Positions 37,522 to 49,253 of a stretch of DNA of 64,000 nucleotides are shown here, piece by piece (the first letter of the stretch is position 1; the number at the start of each line of letters is the position of its first letter). This DNA is from Abiotrophia sp. HMSC24B09 (GTDB lineage Bacteria; Bacillota; Bacilli; Lactobacillales; Aerococcaceae): NCBI RefSeq assembly GCF_001815865.1, contig NZ_KV822195.1, positions 124,001 through 188,000 on the forward strand, written 5' to 3'. The translations under genes and the position numbers were made by a program. The notes beneath the pieces are model-generated. The model was not told the origin of the DNA, searched no databases, and worked only from the letters and a program-made list of their open reading frames with translations.

Positions 37522-38394
37522 ATGGTAAAAGTTAAGAAAGCAGTCATTCCTGCTGCAGGTTATGGGACGCGCTTCCTACCGGCCACCAAGGCTATGGCTA
37601 AGGAAATGTTACCTATTGTGGATAAACCAACCATTCAATTTATTGTTGAAGAAGCCATTGAAGCAGGGATTGAAGATATCCTAATCGTCACTGGTAAGAG
37701 CAAACGTCCCATTGAAGACCACTTTGACTCTAACATTGAATTGGAAGAACACCTACGTAAGCAAGGTAAGGATGATTTGCTGGAATTGGTTAAGCCAACC
37801 AATGTCAACCTTTTCTTCGTTCGTCAGTCCTATCCTAAGGGCTTGGGGCATGCCATTCTGCAAGCCAAAGCCTTTGTGGGCAATGAGCCCTTTGTGGTCA
37901 TGCTAGGGGATGACATTATGCAGGGTCAGGAGCCCCTAACTAAGCAATTGATTGATGTCTATGAGAAGACACATGCCTCTAACATTGCAGTCATGGAAGT
38001 ACCTCATGAAGAGACGTCTAAGTATGGGATTATCGCACCTGAGCGTGAGCTAGAAGATGGCATCTACAATGTTGAATATTTTGTAGAAAAGCCTAAACCA
38101 GAAGATGCCCCAAGTGACCTAGCCATTATTGGGCGCTACTTGTTAACGCCTGAGATTTTTGACATCTTAGAAAATCAAGCGCCGGGTGCAGGTGGTGAAA
38201 TCCAGTTGACCGATGCCATTGATACCCTCAACAAGACCCAAAGAGTCTTTGCTAAACGTTTTGATGGTAAACGTTATGATATCGGTAATAAGTTAGGTTT
38301 CTTGGAAATGAGTATTGAGTATGGGCTTAAGCACCCAGAAATCAAAGAAGGTCTCCGTGACTATCTCTTAGACATTGCTGAGAATTTAGAATAA
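37522..38394 (+). CDS. galU: UTP-glucose-1-phosphate uridylyltransferase
   Basis: GalU makes UDP-glucose from UTP and glucose 1-phosphate, feeding glycolipid, teichoic acid and polysaccharide synthesis. The 290-residue protein has the nucleotidyltransferase signature [21 protein letters not shown] with pyrophosphate-binding Gly/Arg, the uracil-binding [19 protein letters not shown] and the aspartate motif MLGDDIM. AAAAGGAG precedes ATG 37522. UDP-glucose is the substrate of galE, just downstream. Confidence 0.96.
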   Translation: MVKVKKAVIPAAGYGTRFLPATKAMAKEMLPIVDKPTIQFIVEEAIEAGIEDILIVTGKSKRPIEDHFDSNIELEEHLRKQGKDDLLELVKPTNVNLFFVRQSYPKGLGHAILQAKAFVGNEPFVVMLGDDIMQGQEPLTKQLIDVYEKTHASNIAVMEVPHEETSKYGIIAPERELEDGIYNVEYFVEKPKPEDAPSDLAIIGRYLLTPEIFDILENQAPGAGGEIQLTDAIDTLNKTQRVFAKRFDGKRYDIGNKLGFLEMSIEYGLKHPEIKEGLRDYLLDIAENLE

Positions 38395-38401
38395 TTAGAT
38401 T

Positions 38402-38433
38402 AAGAGGTTGAAAGCTTGCTTTCAGCCTCTTTT
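38402..38433 (+). terminator. Terminator after galU
   Basis: A 14-bp stem with one G-T pair (38402-38415 with 38418-38431) and T-rich tail, eight bases after the stop. Confidence 0.88.
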
Positions 38434-38624
38434 CTTATGTCGGCTTTGGAGTAAGGAGGAAGCTAAGGGTGGGATGTAAATAAATATCGTAATAATTGTC
38501 ACAACATTTTGAAGTTGCTCATAAACCCTTTCGTAGCTTGAAAGATAAGGGCGTTACTATCTGGTAACTAAATCTAAAAAAACTATAAAATTCTGATTTA
38601 GGACTCTCTCTTGGCCTTAAAATG

Positions 38625-38633
38625 TGCTATAAT
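38625..38633 (+). promoter_or_regulatory. Extended -10 promoter of galE
   Basis: TGC-TATAAT at 38625-38633, 38 bases before the start. The rest of 38434-38624 shows no coding potential; a GTTAC/GTAAC inverted repeat (about 38553-38568) is visible. Confidence 0.6.
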
Positions 38634-38671
38634 GAGACTGTTCAATAAAAATATGTAATAGGGGTGTTCCT

Positions 38672-39700
38672 ATGGCAATTCTCGTAACAGGTGGAGCAGG
38701 GTATATCGGTAGTCATACTGTCGTGGAATTATTAGCTGCTGGCCATGAAGTTGTAATTGTTGATAATTTTTCTAATTCAAAACCAGAAGTATTAAATCGT
38801 ATTCGCCAAATCTCAGGTAAAGACTTTGCCTTTTATGAGGTGGATGTTTTAGACAAGGACGCTATGCGCCAAGTCTTTAAGGAAAATGATATTCAAGCAG
38901 TCATTCATTTCTCAGGCTATAAGGCGGTAGGGGAATCCGTTGCGGAGCCAATCAAGTACTACCACAATAACGTAGGTGGTGCCATCGCTCTAGTGGAAGT
39001 TATGAATGAATTTGGAGTAAAACATATTGTCTTCTCTAGTTCGGCAACCGTCTATGGGCTCAATAATCCGTCGCCTTTAACCGAAGATATGCCGACGCAT
39101 ACTGCTAACAGCCCTTATGGCTCAACCATGGTTATGAAAGAGCAGATTTTCCGCGACCTAGCGGCGTCGGATCCAGACTGGTCCATTACCATCCTGCGCT
39201 ACTTTAACCCAATTGGGGCCCATGCCTCTGGCCGTATTGGTGAAGACCCACAAGGGATTCCTAATAACTTAATGCCTTATATTACCCAGGTAGCGGTTGG
39301 CAAATTACCTGCCCTCAGTGTCTTTGGGGATGACTACCCAACGCCTGATGGGACTGGGGTCCGTGACTACATCCACGTAGTGGACTTATCACTCGGTCAC
39401 CTCAAGGCCTTAGATCGTAACTTGACGGTCAAAGGGGTCGAAACCTATAACCTAGGGACCGGCGAAGGCTATAGTGTCTTGGACTTAATCAAGGCCTTCG
39501 AAGAAGCTAATGGCATTAAGGTCAATTATAAGATTGTCGATCGCCGTCCTGGTGATGTGGCAACCTGCTATTCTGATGCTAGCCGGGCTAACCAACTCTT
39601 GGGCTGGTATGCTCAACGGAACTTGGTCGATATGTGCCGGGATTCTTGGAAATGGCAGAAAGAAAACCCACAAGGTTATGATGTTACCTCTCAAGCATAA
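38672..39700 (+). CDS. galE: UDP-glucose 4-epimerase, with Met in place of the catalytic Lys
   Basis: GalE interconverts UDP-glucose and UDP-galactose. The 342-residue protein has the Rossmann start VTGGAGYIGSHTVVELL, NNVGGAI, SSATVYG and the long C-terminal substrate domain (YNLGTGEGYSV). The catalytic motif should be YxxxK, as in SPYGKSK of E. coli. Here it reads SPYGSTM before VMKEQI, so the Lys (153 in E. coli) is Met, encoded by ATG at 39127-39129. K153M is known in E. coli to damage the enzyme strongly. Activity is therefore doubtful. It shares a transcript with two LCP genes. Confidence 0.92.
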   Translation: MAILVTGGAGYIGSHTVVELLAAGHEVVIVDNFSNSKPEVLNRIRQISGKDFAFYEVDVLDKDAMRQVFKENDIQAVIHFSGYKAVGESVAEPIKYYHNNVGGAIALVEVMNEFGVKHIVFSSSATVYGLNNPSPLTEDMPTHTANSPYGSTMVMKEQIFRDLAASDPDWSITILRYFNPIGAHASGRIGEDPQGIPNNLMPYITQVAVGKLPALSVFGDDYPTPDGTGVRDYIHVVDLSLGHLKALDRNLTVKGVETYNLGTGEGYSVLDLIKAFEEANGIKVNYKIVDRRPGDVATCYSDASRANQLLGWYAQRNLVDMCRDSWKWQKENPQGYDVTSQA

Positions 39701-39714
39701 GATGGAGGACTGTT

Positions 39715-40659
39715 TTGAAAGAAAGACGTACAAAACGGTCAATGCCTTCTTCCTATTACGAGTACGATAATCGTAACTATCGGCGTAGTCGCCTGTTAGT
39801 GCTGATTATCTTCTTCTTGATGATTATTGGAGTAGTTTGTTTCTTCTATGTAAGTTTTGTTATACGGAACATCAGCTCAGCCTATGAACCTTTAGTTGAA
39901 GTGGTAAGTAGCTCAGCTAATGCTGAATCGAGCTTGCCAGAGCGTATTCGAGAGCGTAAACCCCTGACCCTCTTGTGGTTAGGTGTGGATGATAATGAAT
40001 CGGGACGCTTGGTCTCAGAGGAGACGCGTTTGATTAGCCTCAGTCTGTTGGAAGTAGGGCAAGGAGAGAGCACCCGACTACAGATTCCGAGTGAATCCAC
40101 GCTTAAGGAAGGTGCTAGTCTACCAGCTGGTAAATTAGGTCAAGTTTTCATGATGAAACCATTACAATCAATTGAAAAAGCAACACAAGAGTTGCTTAAT
40201 GTGCCGATTGATTATACAATAGAAGTCAGGTTTTCTAAGCTTCGTCCCCTAATTGATCGATTGGGTGGCGTCACCTTAGTACCTAAGCAGGATTTTGTCT
40301 TGGAAAATCGTCTCCTGACCAAGGGCCAAGAGGTGAAATTGACAGGGCGTGAAGTCTATGTTTATTTGGCTCGTCAGACGGATGAGACCTCTCTCAGTCA
40401 AGGCCAAAGACAAATGGATGTCTTAGAAGGACTTATCAATCGCCTAGCTAATTGGCAGAAAGTGCCAAGTTTAGACCAGGAAGTTGCGCTTCTGCAAGAA
40501 GCCATCCGGACAGATATGACTTTTGATGAATTTTTGGACTTGTTCCGGGCGGGTTACTTCAGTCAAATGACGGAAGCCCCTATGTCAATTGTCAATCTAG
40601 ACGCCGACAGCCAGCATGTCTTGCTCCAACAGTTACAAGAAAAGTTGGAAAATAATTAA
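39715..40659 (+). CDS. Degenerate LytR-CpsA-Psr (LCP) paralog
   Basis: The 314-residue protein has a membrane anchor (about 26-46) and an LCP-like fold with TLLWLGVDDNESG and NVPIDYTIEVRFSKLRPLIDRLGGV. Catalytic features of active LCP enzymes are missing: the SIPRD element reads QIPSES, and the late R-x-R...RQ element reads YLARQTDETS...QGQRQ. It may be a non-catalytic partner of the next gene. TTG start at 39715 with TGGAGG six bases upstream. It sits 14 bases after galE. Confidence 0.75.
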   Translation: MKERRTKRSMPSSYYEYDNRNYRRSRLLVLIIFFLMIIGVVCFFYVSFVIRNISSAYEPLVEVVSSSANAESSLPERIRERKPLTLLWLGVDDNESGRLVSEETRLISLSLLEVGQGESTRLQIPSESTLKEGASLPAGKLGQVFMMKPLQSIEKATQELLNVPIDYTIEVRFSKLRPLIDRLGGVTLVPKQDFVLENRLLTKGQEVKLTGREVYVYLARQTDETSLSQGQRQMDVLEGLINRLANWQKVPSLDQEVALLQEAIRTDMTFDEFLDLFRAGYFSQMTEAPMSIVNLDADSQHVLLQQLQEKLENN

Positions 40660-40672
40660 GGAATGTGATGGA

Positions 40673-42055
40673 ATGACTAATAAAGTAAAACAATCGCGTA
40701 GCGAGCTGCACGGTTCTAAGAAGAAAAAATGGGGACTAGGTCGCTGGTTTCTTGTCTTCTTCTTCTTGGTACTCTTAGCAGGTGCTGCCTATGCTGCCAA
40801 AATGTTATGGGATATTAACCACACTGCTAATCAAGTCAGTCAGAATTCGACTGAGATTGGGAAGAGTGGTACCGTAGAGGTTAAGAAGATACGGCCAAAA
40901 GAGGCTTCTATTGAAACCGGCGATCCGATTAATATTCTCTTACTAGGGACAGACGATGATGGTCGTGGACGTGACACTAGCAAGGGCTATGTGGGGCGTT
41001 CCGACTCCATGATTATCTTATCCCTCAATCCAAAGACTCACACCACTAAGATGCTCAGCATCCCGCGGGATGTCTATACCGATATTCAGGGTCATGGCCA
41101 AGATAAGATTAACCATGCCTTTGCCTTCGGTGGCGTCGACTTAACCATTGATACCGTGCAAAACTTCCTCAATGTGCCAATTGACTACTATGCCGTGGTC
41201 AATATGCAAGGTCTGGAACAGTTGATTGATGCGGTAGGTGGGATTGATGTCACTAGCCCAATTACCTTTACCTATCAAGAATCAAGCTTCGTAGCAGGCG
41301 AAACCAAGCATGTCGATGGTTGGAATGCTATGAACTTTGCTCGGATGCGCTATGATGATCCTGAAGGGGAGACAGGGCGCCAAAACCGGCAAAAACTGGT
41401 AATCAAGGCCTTGGTTGATAAGCTCTCCAATGTTGGGGCGATTGCCAACTACCCGCAATTGTTGGAAGTAGTGGCTAAGAACGTCCAAACTAACCTAGAT
41501 CTCAAGCAGGCCCTTAATATCTATCAGAAATACTCGCCAGCTCTCCAAAATATCACCGCCATTCGCTTTGAAAATTTGGAAGATTTGATGTTGAATGAGA
41601 TTTACTACTACTATGCACCTCTATCTTCCCGCCTTAAGGTAGCCAATGAGTTGCGTTTGAATTCAGGCTTAACACCAATTAGCGCCAGTCAACTTCATGA
41701 TCCTCTTGGAGATACAGGAGGAACGACTACTGCGACGGTGTCCAAGACTTCTAAGTTGATTATCAATCAATATCCGACTGGTTTTACAGCAGAAGAACTG
41801 CAACAAGTATCCCAAACACAGGATAATGCGCAGAACTTTCGGCAGAATGAGTATTATAATCCAGTAGCACCAGCAACTGAGTATTATTATGAAGAGCCGG
41901 TTACACCACAACCAGTTCAGCCGGATCCTGTCCAACCGACAGTTCCGCCAGAAAATAGTGAGCAACCTACTACGCCAGTTCAGCCAACACAACCAGTTCA
42001 ACCGGTCACGCCTCCTGCTCAAGGTTCAGGTAGCGGCCAAGGAACAGGTCAATAA
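40673..42055 (+). CDS. LytR-CpsA-Psr family transferase
   Basis: LCP enzymes attach teichoic acids or capsular polymers from lipid carriers to peptidoglycan outside the membrane. The 460-residue protein has one anchor (about 23-43) and a full LCP domain: LLLGTDDDGRG, the R-S-D-S-M motif, SIPRDVYTDI, KINHAFAFGG, NVPIDYYAVV, VGGIDV and MRYDDPEGETGRQNRQ. A Pro/Gln-rich tail (PVQPDPVQPTV and on), which may thread the wall, ends the protein. ATG 40673 is chosen over a longer frame that overlaps the previous gene. It shares a transcript with galE. Confidence 0.92.
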   Translation: MTNKVKQSRSELHGSKKKKWGLGRWFLVFFFLVLLAGAAYAAKMLWDINHTANQVSQNSTEIGKSGTVEVKKIRPKEASIETGDPINILLLGTDDDGRGRDTSKGYVGRSDSMIILSLNPKTHTTKMLSIPRDVYTDIQGHGQDKINHAFAFGGVDLTIDTVQNFLNVPIDYYAVVNMQGLEQLIDAVGGIDVTSPITFTYQESSFVAGETKHVDGWNAMNFARMRYDDPEGETGRQNRQKLVIKALVDKLSNVGAIANYPQLLEVVAKNVQTNLDLKQALNIYQKYSPALQNITAIRFENLEDLMLNEIYYYYAPLSSRLKVANELRLNSGLTPISASQLHDPLGDTGGTTTATVSKTSKLIINQYPTGFTAEELQQVSQTQDNAQNFRQNEYYNPVAPATEYYYEEPVTPQPVQPDPVQPTVPPENSEQPTTPVQPTQPVQPVTPPAQGSGSGQGTGQ

Positions 42056-42066
42056 AGTATTTTTAT

Positions 42067-42090
42067 GCCTCGTCTATGACGAGGTTTTTT
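42067..42090 (+). terminator. Terminator after the LCP genes
   Basis: CCTCGTC (42068-42074) pairs with GACGAGG (42078-42084), followed by T6, 13 bases after the stop. Confidence 0.85.
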
Positions 42091-42105
42091 CTTATTCTTG
42101 CAAAC

Positions 42106-42134
42106 AAAAAAGACGACTCAGGAGTGAGACGTCT
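42106..42134 (-). terminator. Terminator of the small SOS gene (minus strand)
   Basis: On the minus strand AGACG-CTCA type arms (42111-42120 and 42125-42134, one mismatch) are followed by T6 (from the A-run at 42106-42111). Confidence 0.65.
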
Positions 42135-42196
42135 AAGAGAGTGTAGCTGCTTCGTCAGCCCCAAAACCATGGCAGTGGTTTGAGGTGGGTCAAGGG

Positions 42197-42544
42197 TTAT
42201 TTTACACGGAGAATTTGCTGGCTATCCAAGAGGAAATCCAGGCCAGAGTCGCAGGCCATAAAACGGAAGTGGCCATTGCTTAAGAGGCCAGTGACATAGA
42301 CACGGCGTTCGCCCAGTTGGATTTTGCCGGCCTTATCATAATATTCGTAGGTGAGTGTCAAGGCTTCTTGACTGACATAATGTTGGTGTAGACGCTCCAG
42401 AACATGGTCCATTGGCATGATAAAAGCTTGGACATTCGCCTCTGATGTCGGAGCTTGGAAGAAGGGTTGTAACAATTGGCGAGTTGCCTTGGAAACATTG
42501 CTGAAGAGGGCGGGCATTGCTTTAGTATTTAATGAGAGTTCCAT
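42197..42544 (-). CDS. YolD-like small protein under SOS control
   Basis: The 115-residue soluble protein (start MELSLNTKAMPALFSNVSKA) resembles the YolD-like family in its centre and end: FIMPMDHVLERLHQHY and LTYEYYDKAGKIQLGERRVYVTG. YolD-like proteins usually accompany a Y-family polymerase of the UvrX/UmuC type. Here no polymerase is adjacent; dinB lies 20 kb away. ATG 42544 is taken because AAAGGA lies upstream; a longer frame has no site. Two LexA boxes precede it. The family call is tentative; SOS control is well supported. Confidence 0.65.
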   Translation of the reverse strand: MELSLNTKAMPALFSNVSKATRQLLQPFFQAPTSEANVQAFIMPMDHVLERLHQHYVSQEALTLTYEYYDKAGKIQLGERRVYVTGLLSNGHFRFMACDSGLDFLLDSQQILRVK

Positions 42545-42579
42545 GGGGATCATCCTTTCTATGCGAAATAATGTTCTTG

Positions 42580-42630
42580 CGAACACCTGTTCTATATCTC
42601 TAGTATACGAACATACGTTCATAATGTCAA
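42580..42630 (-). promoter_or_regulatory. SOS promoter with two LexA boxes for the YolD-like gene
   Basis: On the minus strand a consensus TTGACA (42625-42630) and TATACT (42602-42607) are 17 bp apart. Box 1, GAACGTATGTTC (42609-42620), fills the spacer; box 2, GAACAGGTGTTC (42581-42592), lies just downstream. Both are perfect GAAC-N4-GTTC. Confidence 0.88.
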
Positions 42631-42689
42631 GCACTTTTTTTCAAGGTATGGAAGGAGGAATGATTTTGCTATAAAAAACGGGATTGTTT

Positions 42690-42698
42690 TGGTATAAT
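42690..42698 (+). promoter_or_regulatory. Extended -10 promoter of the ntp (V-ATPase) operon
   Basis: TGG-TATAAT at 42690-42698, 38 bases before the first start codon; a -35 is not convincing. Confidence 0.65.
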
Positions 42699-42735
42699 AG
42701 TAGGCGTATCCGAGTTATAGGAGGTGCAATTAAGT

Positions 42736-43045
42736 GTGAATACAACCATGAAAGAAATGCAGGCTATCGAGCGTGAAGCTGAAGCCTTAAGACGTGACTA
42801 TCAAGAACAAGTAACTGCCTTAGGTCAAGTAGGTGAGGAAGAGTTGGCAGAGGTAATCGCCCAATTCGACCAAGTGACCCAAGCCCTAGTGGCAGAAGAA
42901 GAAGCCCAGTTAGAAGCACGCTATCAAGTCGCTCAAGAAGAATTAGCTTCAACCCAAGAGGCAAGTCAAGCCTTGGTTGAGCAAGTCTTGGCTGGCCAGC
43001 GTGAACACTGGCTCCAACACATTTTGACAAAGGTGGTAGACAATT

Positions 43046-43056
<11 letters not shown>
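42736..43056 (+). CDS. ntpF: V-type ATPase subunit G/H-like peripheral stalk (NtpF)
   Basis: The 106-residue protein is almost entirely charged helix (AIEREAEALRRDYQEQ and EEEAQLEARYQVAQEEL), as expected for the small stalk subunit that pairs with NtpE. It holds the stator against rotor torque. GTG 42736 lies nine bases after AGGAGGTG; the ATG at 42748 is too far and the upstream GTG is inside the ribosome site. It opens the V-ATPase operon and overlaps ntpI by 11 bases. Confidence 0.85.
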
Positions 43057-45512
<2,456 letters not shown>

Positions 45513-45534
45513 ACGCTGGGGAGGAGGTCCTAAT

Positions 45535-46113
45535 ATGAGTGAAATGGAATCCTTGCGTCAAGCTATCTTGGCGCAGGTGACAGAAGAAGGAGAGGCCTTG
45601 CTCAGACGGGCGCGTCATGAACACCATGACTTGCTAGAAAAAGCTGAAGCACAAGCAATGGCGGAACGTGATCGTCATCGCCAACAGGCCTTGAATCAGG
45701 TGCGTAGTCGCTACCAACAACAATTACAACAAGTAGACTATCAGAAACGTCAAGCTAAATTGACTGCCAAACAAAAAGTCTTAACAGAACTTTTCACTGA
45801 GGCTTTGGCTCGGATGGAAGCCTGGGACAGCCAACAAATCTGGCAGTTCATGGAACCTGTCCTAAACCAATTTACTGGCCAAGCCTTTGAATTAGCGCTA
45901 GGTGAAGACACACAAGCTAAGTTCAGCCAAGACCAACTGGATCAACTGCAAGCGCGTTATCCAGATATGGCTCTGCGGGTGCCTTTGCGCCATGAAACAG
46001 GCTTTGTCATCACCCTAGGCCGGATTGAATACAACTATCTCTTCCGCGAATTGTTAACCGCTATCTATGAAGAGGAAGGCTATCAAATTGCCAATCAAAT
46101 TTTTGCTGACTAA
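45535..46113 (+). CDS. ntpE: V-type ATPase subunit E (NtpE)
   Basis: The 192-residue peripheral stalk subunit has a long N-terminal helix rich in His/Arg/Glu/Gln (LRRARHEHHDLLEKAEAQAM) and a globular C-terminal domain (FVITLGRIEYNYLFRELL). With NtpF it makes the stator rod that holds NtpA and NtpB. GGAGGAGG precedes ATG 45535. Confidence 0.9.
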   Translation: MSEMESLRQAILAQVTEEGEALLRRARHEHHDLLEKAEAQAMAERDRHRQQALNQVRSRYQQQLQQVDYQKRQAKLTAKQKVLTELFTEALARMEAWDSQQIWQFMEPVLNQFTGQAFELALGEDTQAKFSQDQLDQLQARYPDMALRVPLRHETGFVITLGRIEYNYLFRELLTAIYEEEGYQIANQIFAD

Positions 46114-46128
46114 AAAGGAGGCTAGGAC

Positions 46129-47142
46129 ATGACGGTTCATGACTATTCTCAACTGAATACAGCCATTAGTGTCAAGGAACAAAGCTTCCTCAGTCGGGCT
46201 AACCTAGTCCAACTGCTGAATGCTGTCGATGATGAACAGCTAGCTCTTTATCTAGAAGGCACACCCTATAGTGTTCCTTTGGCCGAGATTCGGCAACACG
46301 ATGTCTTAGACCAGACTATTATGAAGGCTCTGGCGGCGGACTATGCTTTTGCTTACCAACAATGTCCAGACCCAAATCTGGTCAATGTTTTTGGGCTCAA
46401 GTATGTCTACCATAACCTTAAGCTCTTCCTAAAAATGCGGGCCATTGGTCGTGACTTGTCACATCTTCTGATTCCTATTGGCCCCTATCCCTTGGAGGCG
46501 CTCAAGCATTTGAGCCTGACCCTAGAGTCTGATTTATGTGATCCCTTGATTGTGGAAGAAGTGGCTCAGACTTGGTCAGAGTATAAGGACTATGAGAACA
46601 CGGTCGCCATTGATATGGGGATGGATTCAGCCTATTTCCGTCATTTGCGGGTCATTGCTGATCAAAGCGACTTGCCGCTCCTGCAAGAATTAGTGGATGC
46701 CAAGATTGACTTTTTCAATGCCATTACGGCCTTGCGTGCCCTGGCTCAAGACAAGCCAAACAGTTTTGCCTATCAATTAATGTCTCGTAAGGGGACTAAG
46801 CGACCTAAGGAAATCTTGCATTTGGCTAAAGACGGCCAGTTAGCAAGTTGGTTTAATGCCTTTAATGCCTTGCCTTATACCAAGGTTTTTGATTCCTATG
46901 TCCAAGCGATGCAATCAGGCAAGATTCAAGCCAGTCAGATGGAACAACTTCAAGATCTCTACTTGACGCACTTAGTCAATAGTGCCTCCCTAGATGCCTT
47001 GTCTGGTGGACAGATTTTGCGTTATCTGAATGGGCGTGAGATGGAAGCAGTGAATCTGCGTTTGATTCTCCTTGGTCGAGCCAATGGTATCGCCAAAGAA
47101 GCCATCGAAGAAAGGATGCGACTGGGTTATCATGACAACTAA
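46129..47142 (+). CDS. ntpC: V-type ATPase subunit C (d, NtpC)
   Basis: This funnel-shaped subunit couples the central stalk to the c-ring. The 337-residue helical protein fits subunit C/d (VNVFGLKYVYHNLKLFLKM and DKPNSFAYQLMSRKG). AAAGGAGG precedes ATG 46129. It overlaps ntpG by 11 bases at its 3' end. Confidence 0.92.
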   Translation: MTVHDYSQLNTAISVKEQSFLSRANLVQLLNAVDDEQLALYLEGTPYSVPLAEIRQHDVLDQTIMKALAADYAFAYQQCPDPNLVNVFGLKYVYHNLKLFLKMRAIGRDLSHLLIPIGPYPLEALKHLSLTLESDLCDPLIVEEVAQTWSEYKDYENTVAIDMGMDSAYFRHLRVIADQSDLPLLQELVDAKIDFFNAITALRALAQDKPNSFAYQLMSRKGTKRPKEILHLAKDGQLASWFNAFNALPYTKVFDSYVQAMQSGKIQASQMEQLQDLYLTHLVNSASLDALSGGQILRYLNGREMEAVNLRLILLGRANGIAKEAIEERMRLGYHDN

Positions 47143-47452
47143 ATCTTACAAAATTGCCGTAGTCGGCAACCATGATGCCATTCTGCCTTTTCAAATGATT
47201 GGGTTTGACATTTATCCTGTCCGCCAAGTAGAGGGACTGGGTCGCCTCTTGGCGCAGTTAGCTAAGGATAACTACGGCATTATTTACCTGACAGAAGATT
47301 ATGCTCAAGAAATTCCAGAAGTTCTGGCATATTACCAAGGACTCGTGACACCGGCTCTTATCTTGATTCCAACCCATAAGGGGAGCCTAGGAATCGGTAA
47401 ACAACAGATTCAAGACAATGTTGAAAAAGCAGTCGGCCAAAATATCTTGTAA
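47132..47452 (+). CDS. ntpG: V-type ATPase subunit F (NtpG)
   Basis: The 106-residue central-stalk subunit starts [20 protein letters not shown], the usual subunit F opening with a Rossmann-like domain, and has [17 protein letters not shown] and [16 protein letters not shown]. The ATG at 47132 overlaps ntpC; an upstream in-frame start lies deep in ntpC. Confidence 0.92.
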   Translation: MTTKSYKIAVVGNHDAILPFQMIGFDIYPVRQVEGLGRLLAQLAKDNYGIIYLTEDYAQEIPEVLAYYQGLVTPALILIPTHKGSLGIGKQQIQDNVEKAVGQNIL

Positions 47453-47465
47453 AGGAGGGGTTTGC

Positions 47466-49253
47466 TTGAAAGAAGGAAAAATTATTAAAGTATCAGGCCC
47501 TTTAGTGGTCGCTGATGGAATGGAAGAAGCCAATATTCAAGACATTTGCCGCGTTGGGCATCTGGGCTTAATTGGTGAAATTATCGAGATGCGGGGCGAC
47601 CAAGCCTCCATCCAAGTCTATGAAGAAACGTCGGGCTTAGGCCCAGGTGAGCCAGTGGCTTCAACTGGTTTACCCCTGTCTGTTGAGCTAGGTCCTGGTA
47701 TGATGTCTCAGATGTTTGACGGGATTCAACGGCCCCTAGAACGTTTCCGTAGCCAAACAGAAAGTGACTATCTCATTCGTGGGGTAGCCCTCCCTGTCTT
47801 AGACCGTGAACGCAGCTGGCATTTTATCCCTCAAGTTCAAGTAGGGGAAGCTGTTAAAGCCGGTCAAATTCTAGGTTATGTTCAAGAAACAGATTTAATC
47901 CAGCACCGTATCATGGTGCCGAATGGCATTTCAGGGCGCTTGACAGCCATTGAAGAAGGCGACTATCGGGTGACGGACACCGTCTACCAAATTGAAGGTA
48001 AAGACGGCCAAGTCTTCCAAGGTACCTTGATGCAAAAGTGGCCAGTTCGTAAGGGACGTCCTTTTGCCCGTAAGTTGATTCCGGTCGAACCGATGATTAC
48101 GGGTCAGCGGGTAATCGATACCTTCTTCCCTGTAACCAAAGGGGGAGCAGCGGCTGTTCCAGGACCATTCGGGGCCGGTAAAACAGTGGTGCAACACCAA
48201 ATCGCTAAGTTTGCTAACGTGGACATCGTCGTTTATGTTGGTTGTGGTGAACGCGGGAATGAGATGACGGACGTCTTGAACGAATTCCCAGAATTGATTG
48301 ACCCAGCCAGTGGTAAGTCCATCATGGAACGGACTATTCTGATTGCCAATACCTCCAACATGCCGGTGGCGGCGCGTGAGGCCTCTATTTATACGGGGAT
48401 TACCATTGCCGAATACTTCCGTGACATGGGTTATTCGGTTGCCATTATGGCGGACTCAACCTCTCGTTGGGCTGAAGCCCTGCGGGAAATGTCCGGTCGT
48501 CTGGAGGAAATGCCAGGGGATGAAGGTTACCCAGCTTACCTAGGGAGCCGAATTGCGGAATACTATGAACGAGCAGGTCGTGTAGAGGTCTTAGGGTCTG
48601 GATTAGAAGGGACCATCACCGCTATTGGGGCCGTTTCGCCTCCAGGTGGGGATATTTCCGAGCCAGTTACCCAAAACACCTTACGTATTGTTAAAGTTTT
48701 CTGGGGCTTAGATGCTGGTTTGGCGCAACGTCGTCACTTCCCATCGATTAACTGGTTGAACTCTTACTCACTCTATAGTGATGAAGTGGGTCAATATATT
48801 GACCAAACGCAGCAAGTCGATTGGGCTGCTAAGGTCACCAAGGCTATGAACCTGCTCCAAGAAGAGAGTGAATTGGAAGAAATCGTGCGTTTAGTTGGGG
48901 TAGATTCCCTATCGCCAAAAGACCGCATGACCCTCAATACGGCGCGGATGATTCGGGAAGATTTCTTGCAACAGAATGCCTTTGATGAAGTCGATACTTA
49001 TACATCTTTTGCTAAGCAATATGCTATGTTGACCAACATTCTGCGCTTCCACGAAGTGGCGCAAGAAGCCTTGGTTTTAGGTGCTTATTTCCATGAAATC
49101 ATGTCTGGAACCGTGGACTTGCGGGACCGTATTGCCCGGAGCAAGTTCATTCCTGAAGCGGAGCTAGATCGTATTAAGGCTCTAGCCCAAGAAATTGACT
49201 CAAGTATCCATCAAATCTTAGCCCAAGGAGGTGAACTCGATGGCAGTCATTAA
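47466..49253 (+). CDS. ntpA: V-type ATPase catalytic subunit A (NtpA)
   Basis: NtpA hydrolyses or makes ATP in the A3B3 head. The 595-residue protein has the beta-barrel start, the A-subunit-specific non-homologous region (about 110-200), Walker [10 protein letters not shown] (about 231-239), [12 protein letters not shown] (with the catalytic Glu nearby), Walker B and [24 protein letters not shown]. The start is TTG 47466, seven bases after AAAGGAGGGG; no good ATG fits. Length matches NtpA of E. hirae. Confidence 0.97.
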   Translation: MKEGKIIKVSGPLVVADGMEEANIQDICRVGHLGLIGEIIEMRGDQASIQVYEETSGLGPGEPVASTGLPLSVELGPGMMSQMFDGIQRPLERFRSQTESDYLIRGVALPVLDRERSWHFIPQVQVGEAVKAGQILGYVQETDLIQHRIMVPNGISGRLTAIEEGDYRVTDTVYQIEGKDGQVFQGTLMQKWPVRKGRPFARKLIPVEPMITGQRVIDTFFPVTKGGAAAVPGPFGAGKTVVQHQIAKFANVDIVVYVGCGERGNEMTDVLNEFPELIDPASGKSIMERTILIANTSNMPVAAREASIYTGITIAEYFRDMGYSVAIMADSTSRWAEALREMSGRLEEMPGDEGYPAYLGSRIAEYYERAGRVEVLGSGLEGTITAIGAVSPPGGDISEPVTQNTLRIVKVFWGLDAGLAQRRHFPSINWLNSYSLYSDEVGQYIDQTQQVDWAAKVTKAMNLLQEESELEEIVRLVGVDSLSPKDRMTLNTARMIREDFLQQNAFDEVDTYTSFAKQYAMLTNILRFHEVAQEALVLGAYFHEIMSGTVDLRDRIARSKFIPEAELDRIKALAQEIDSSIHQILAQGGELDGSH

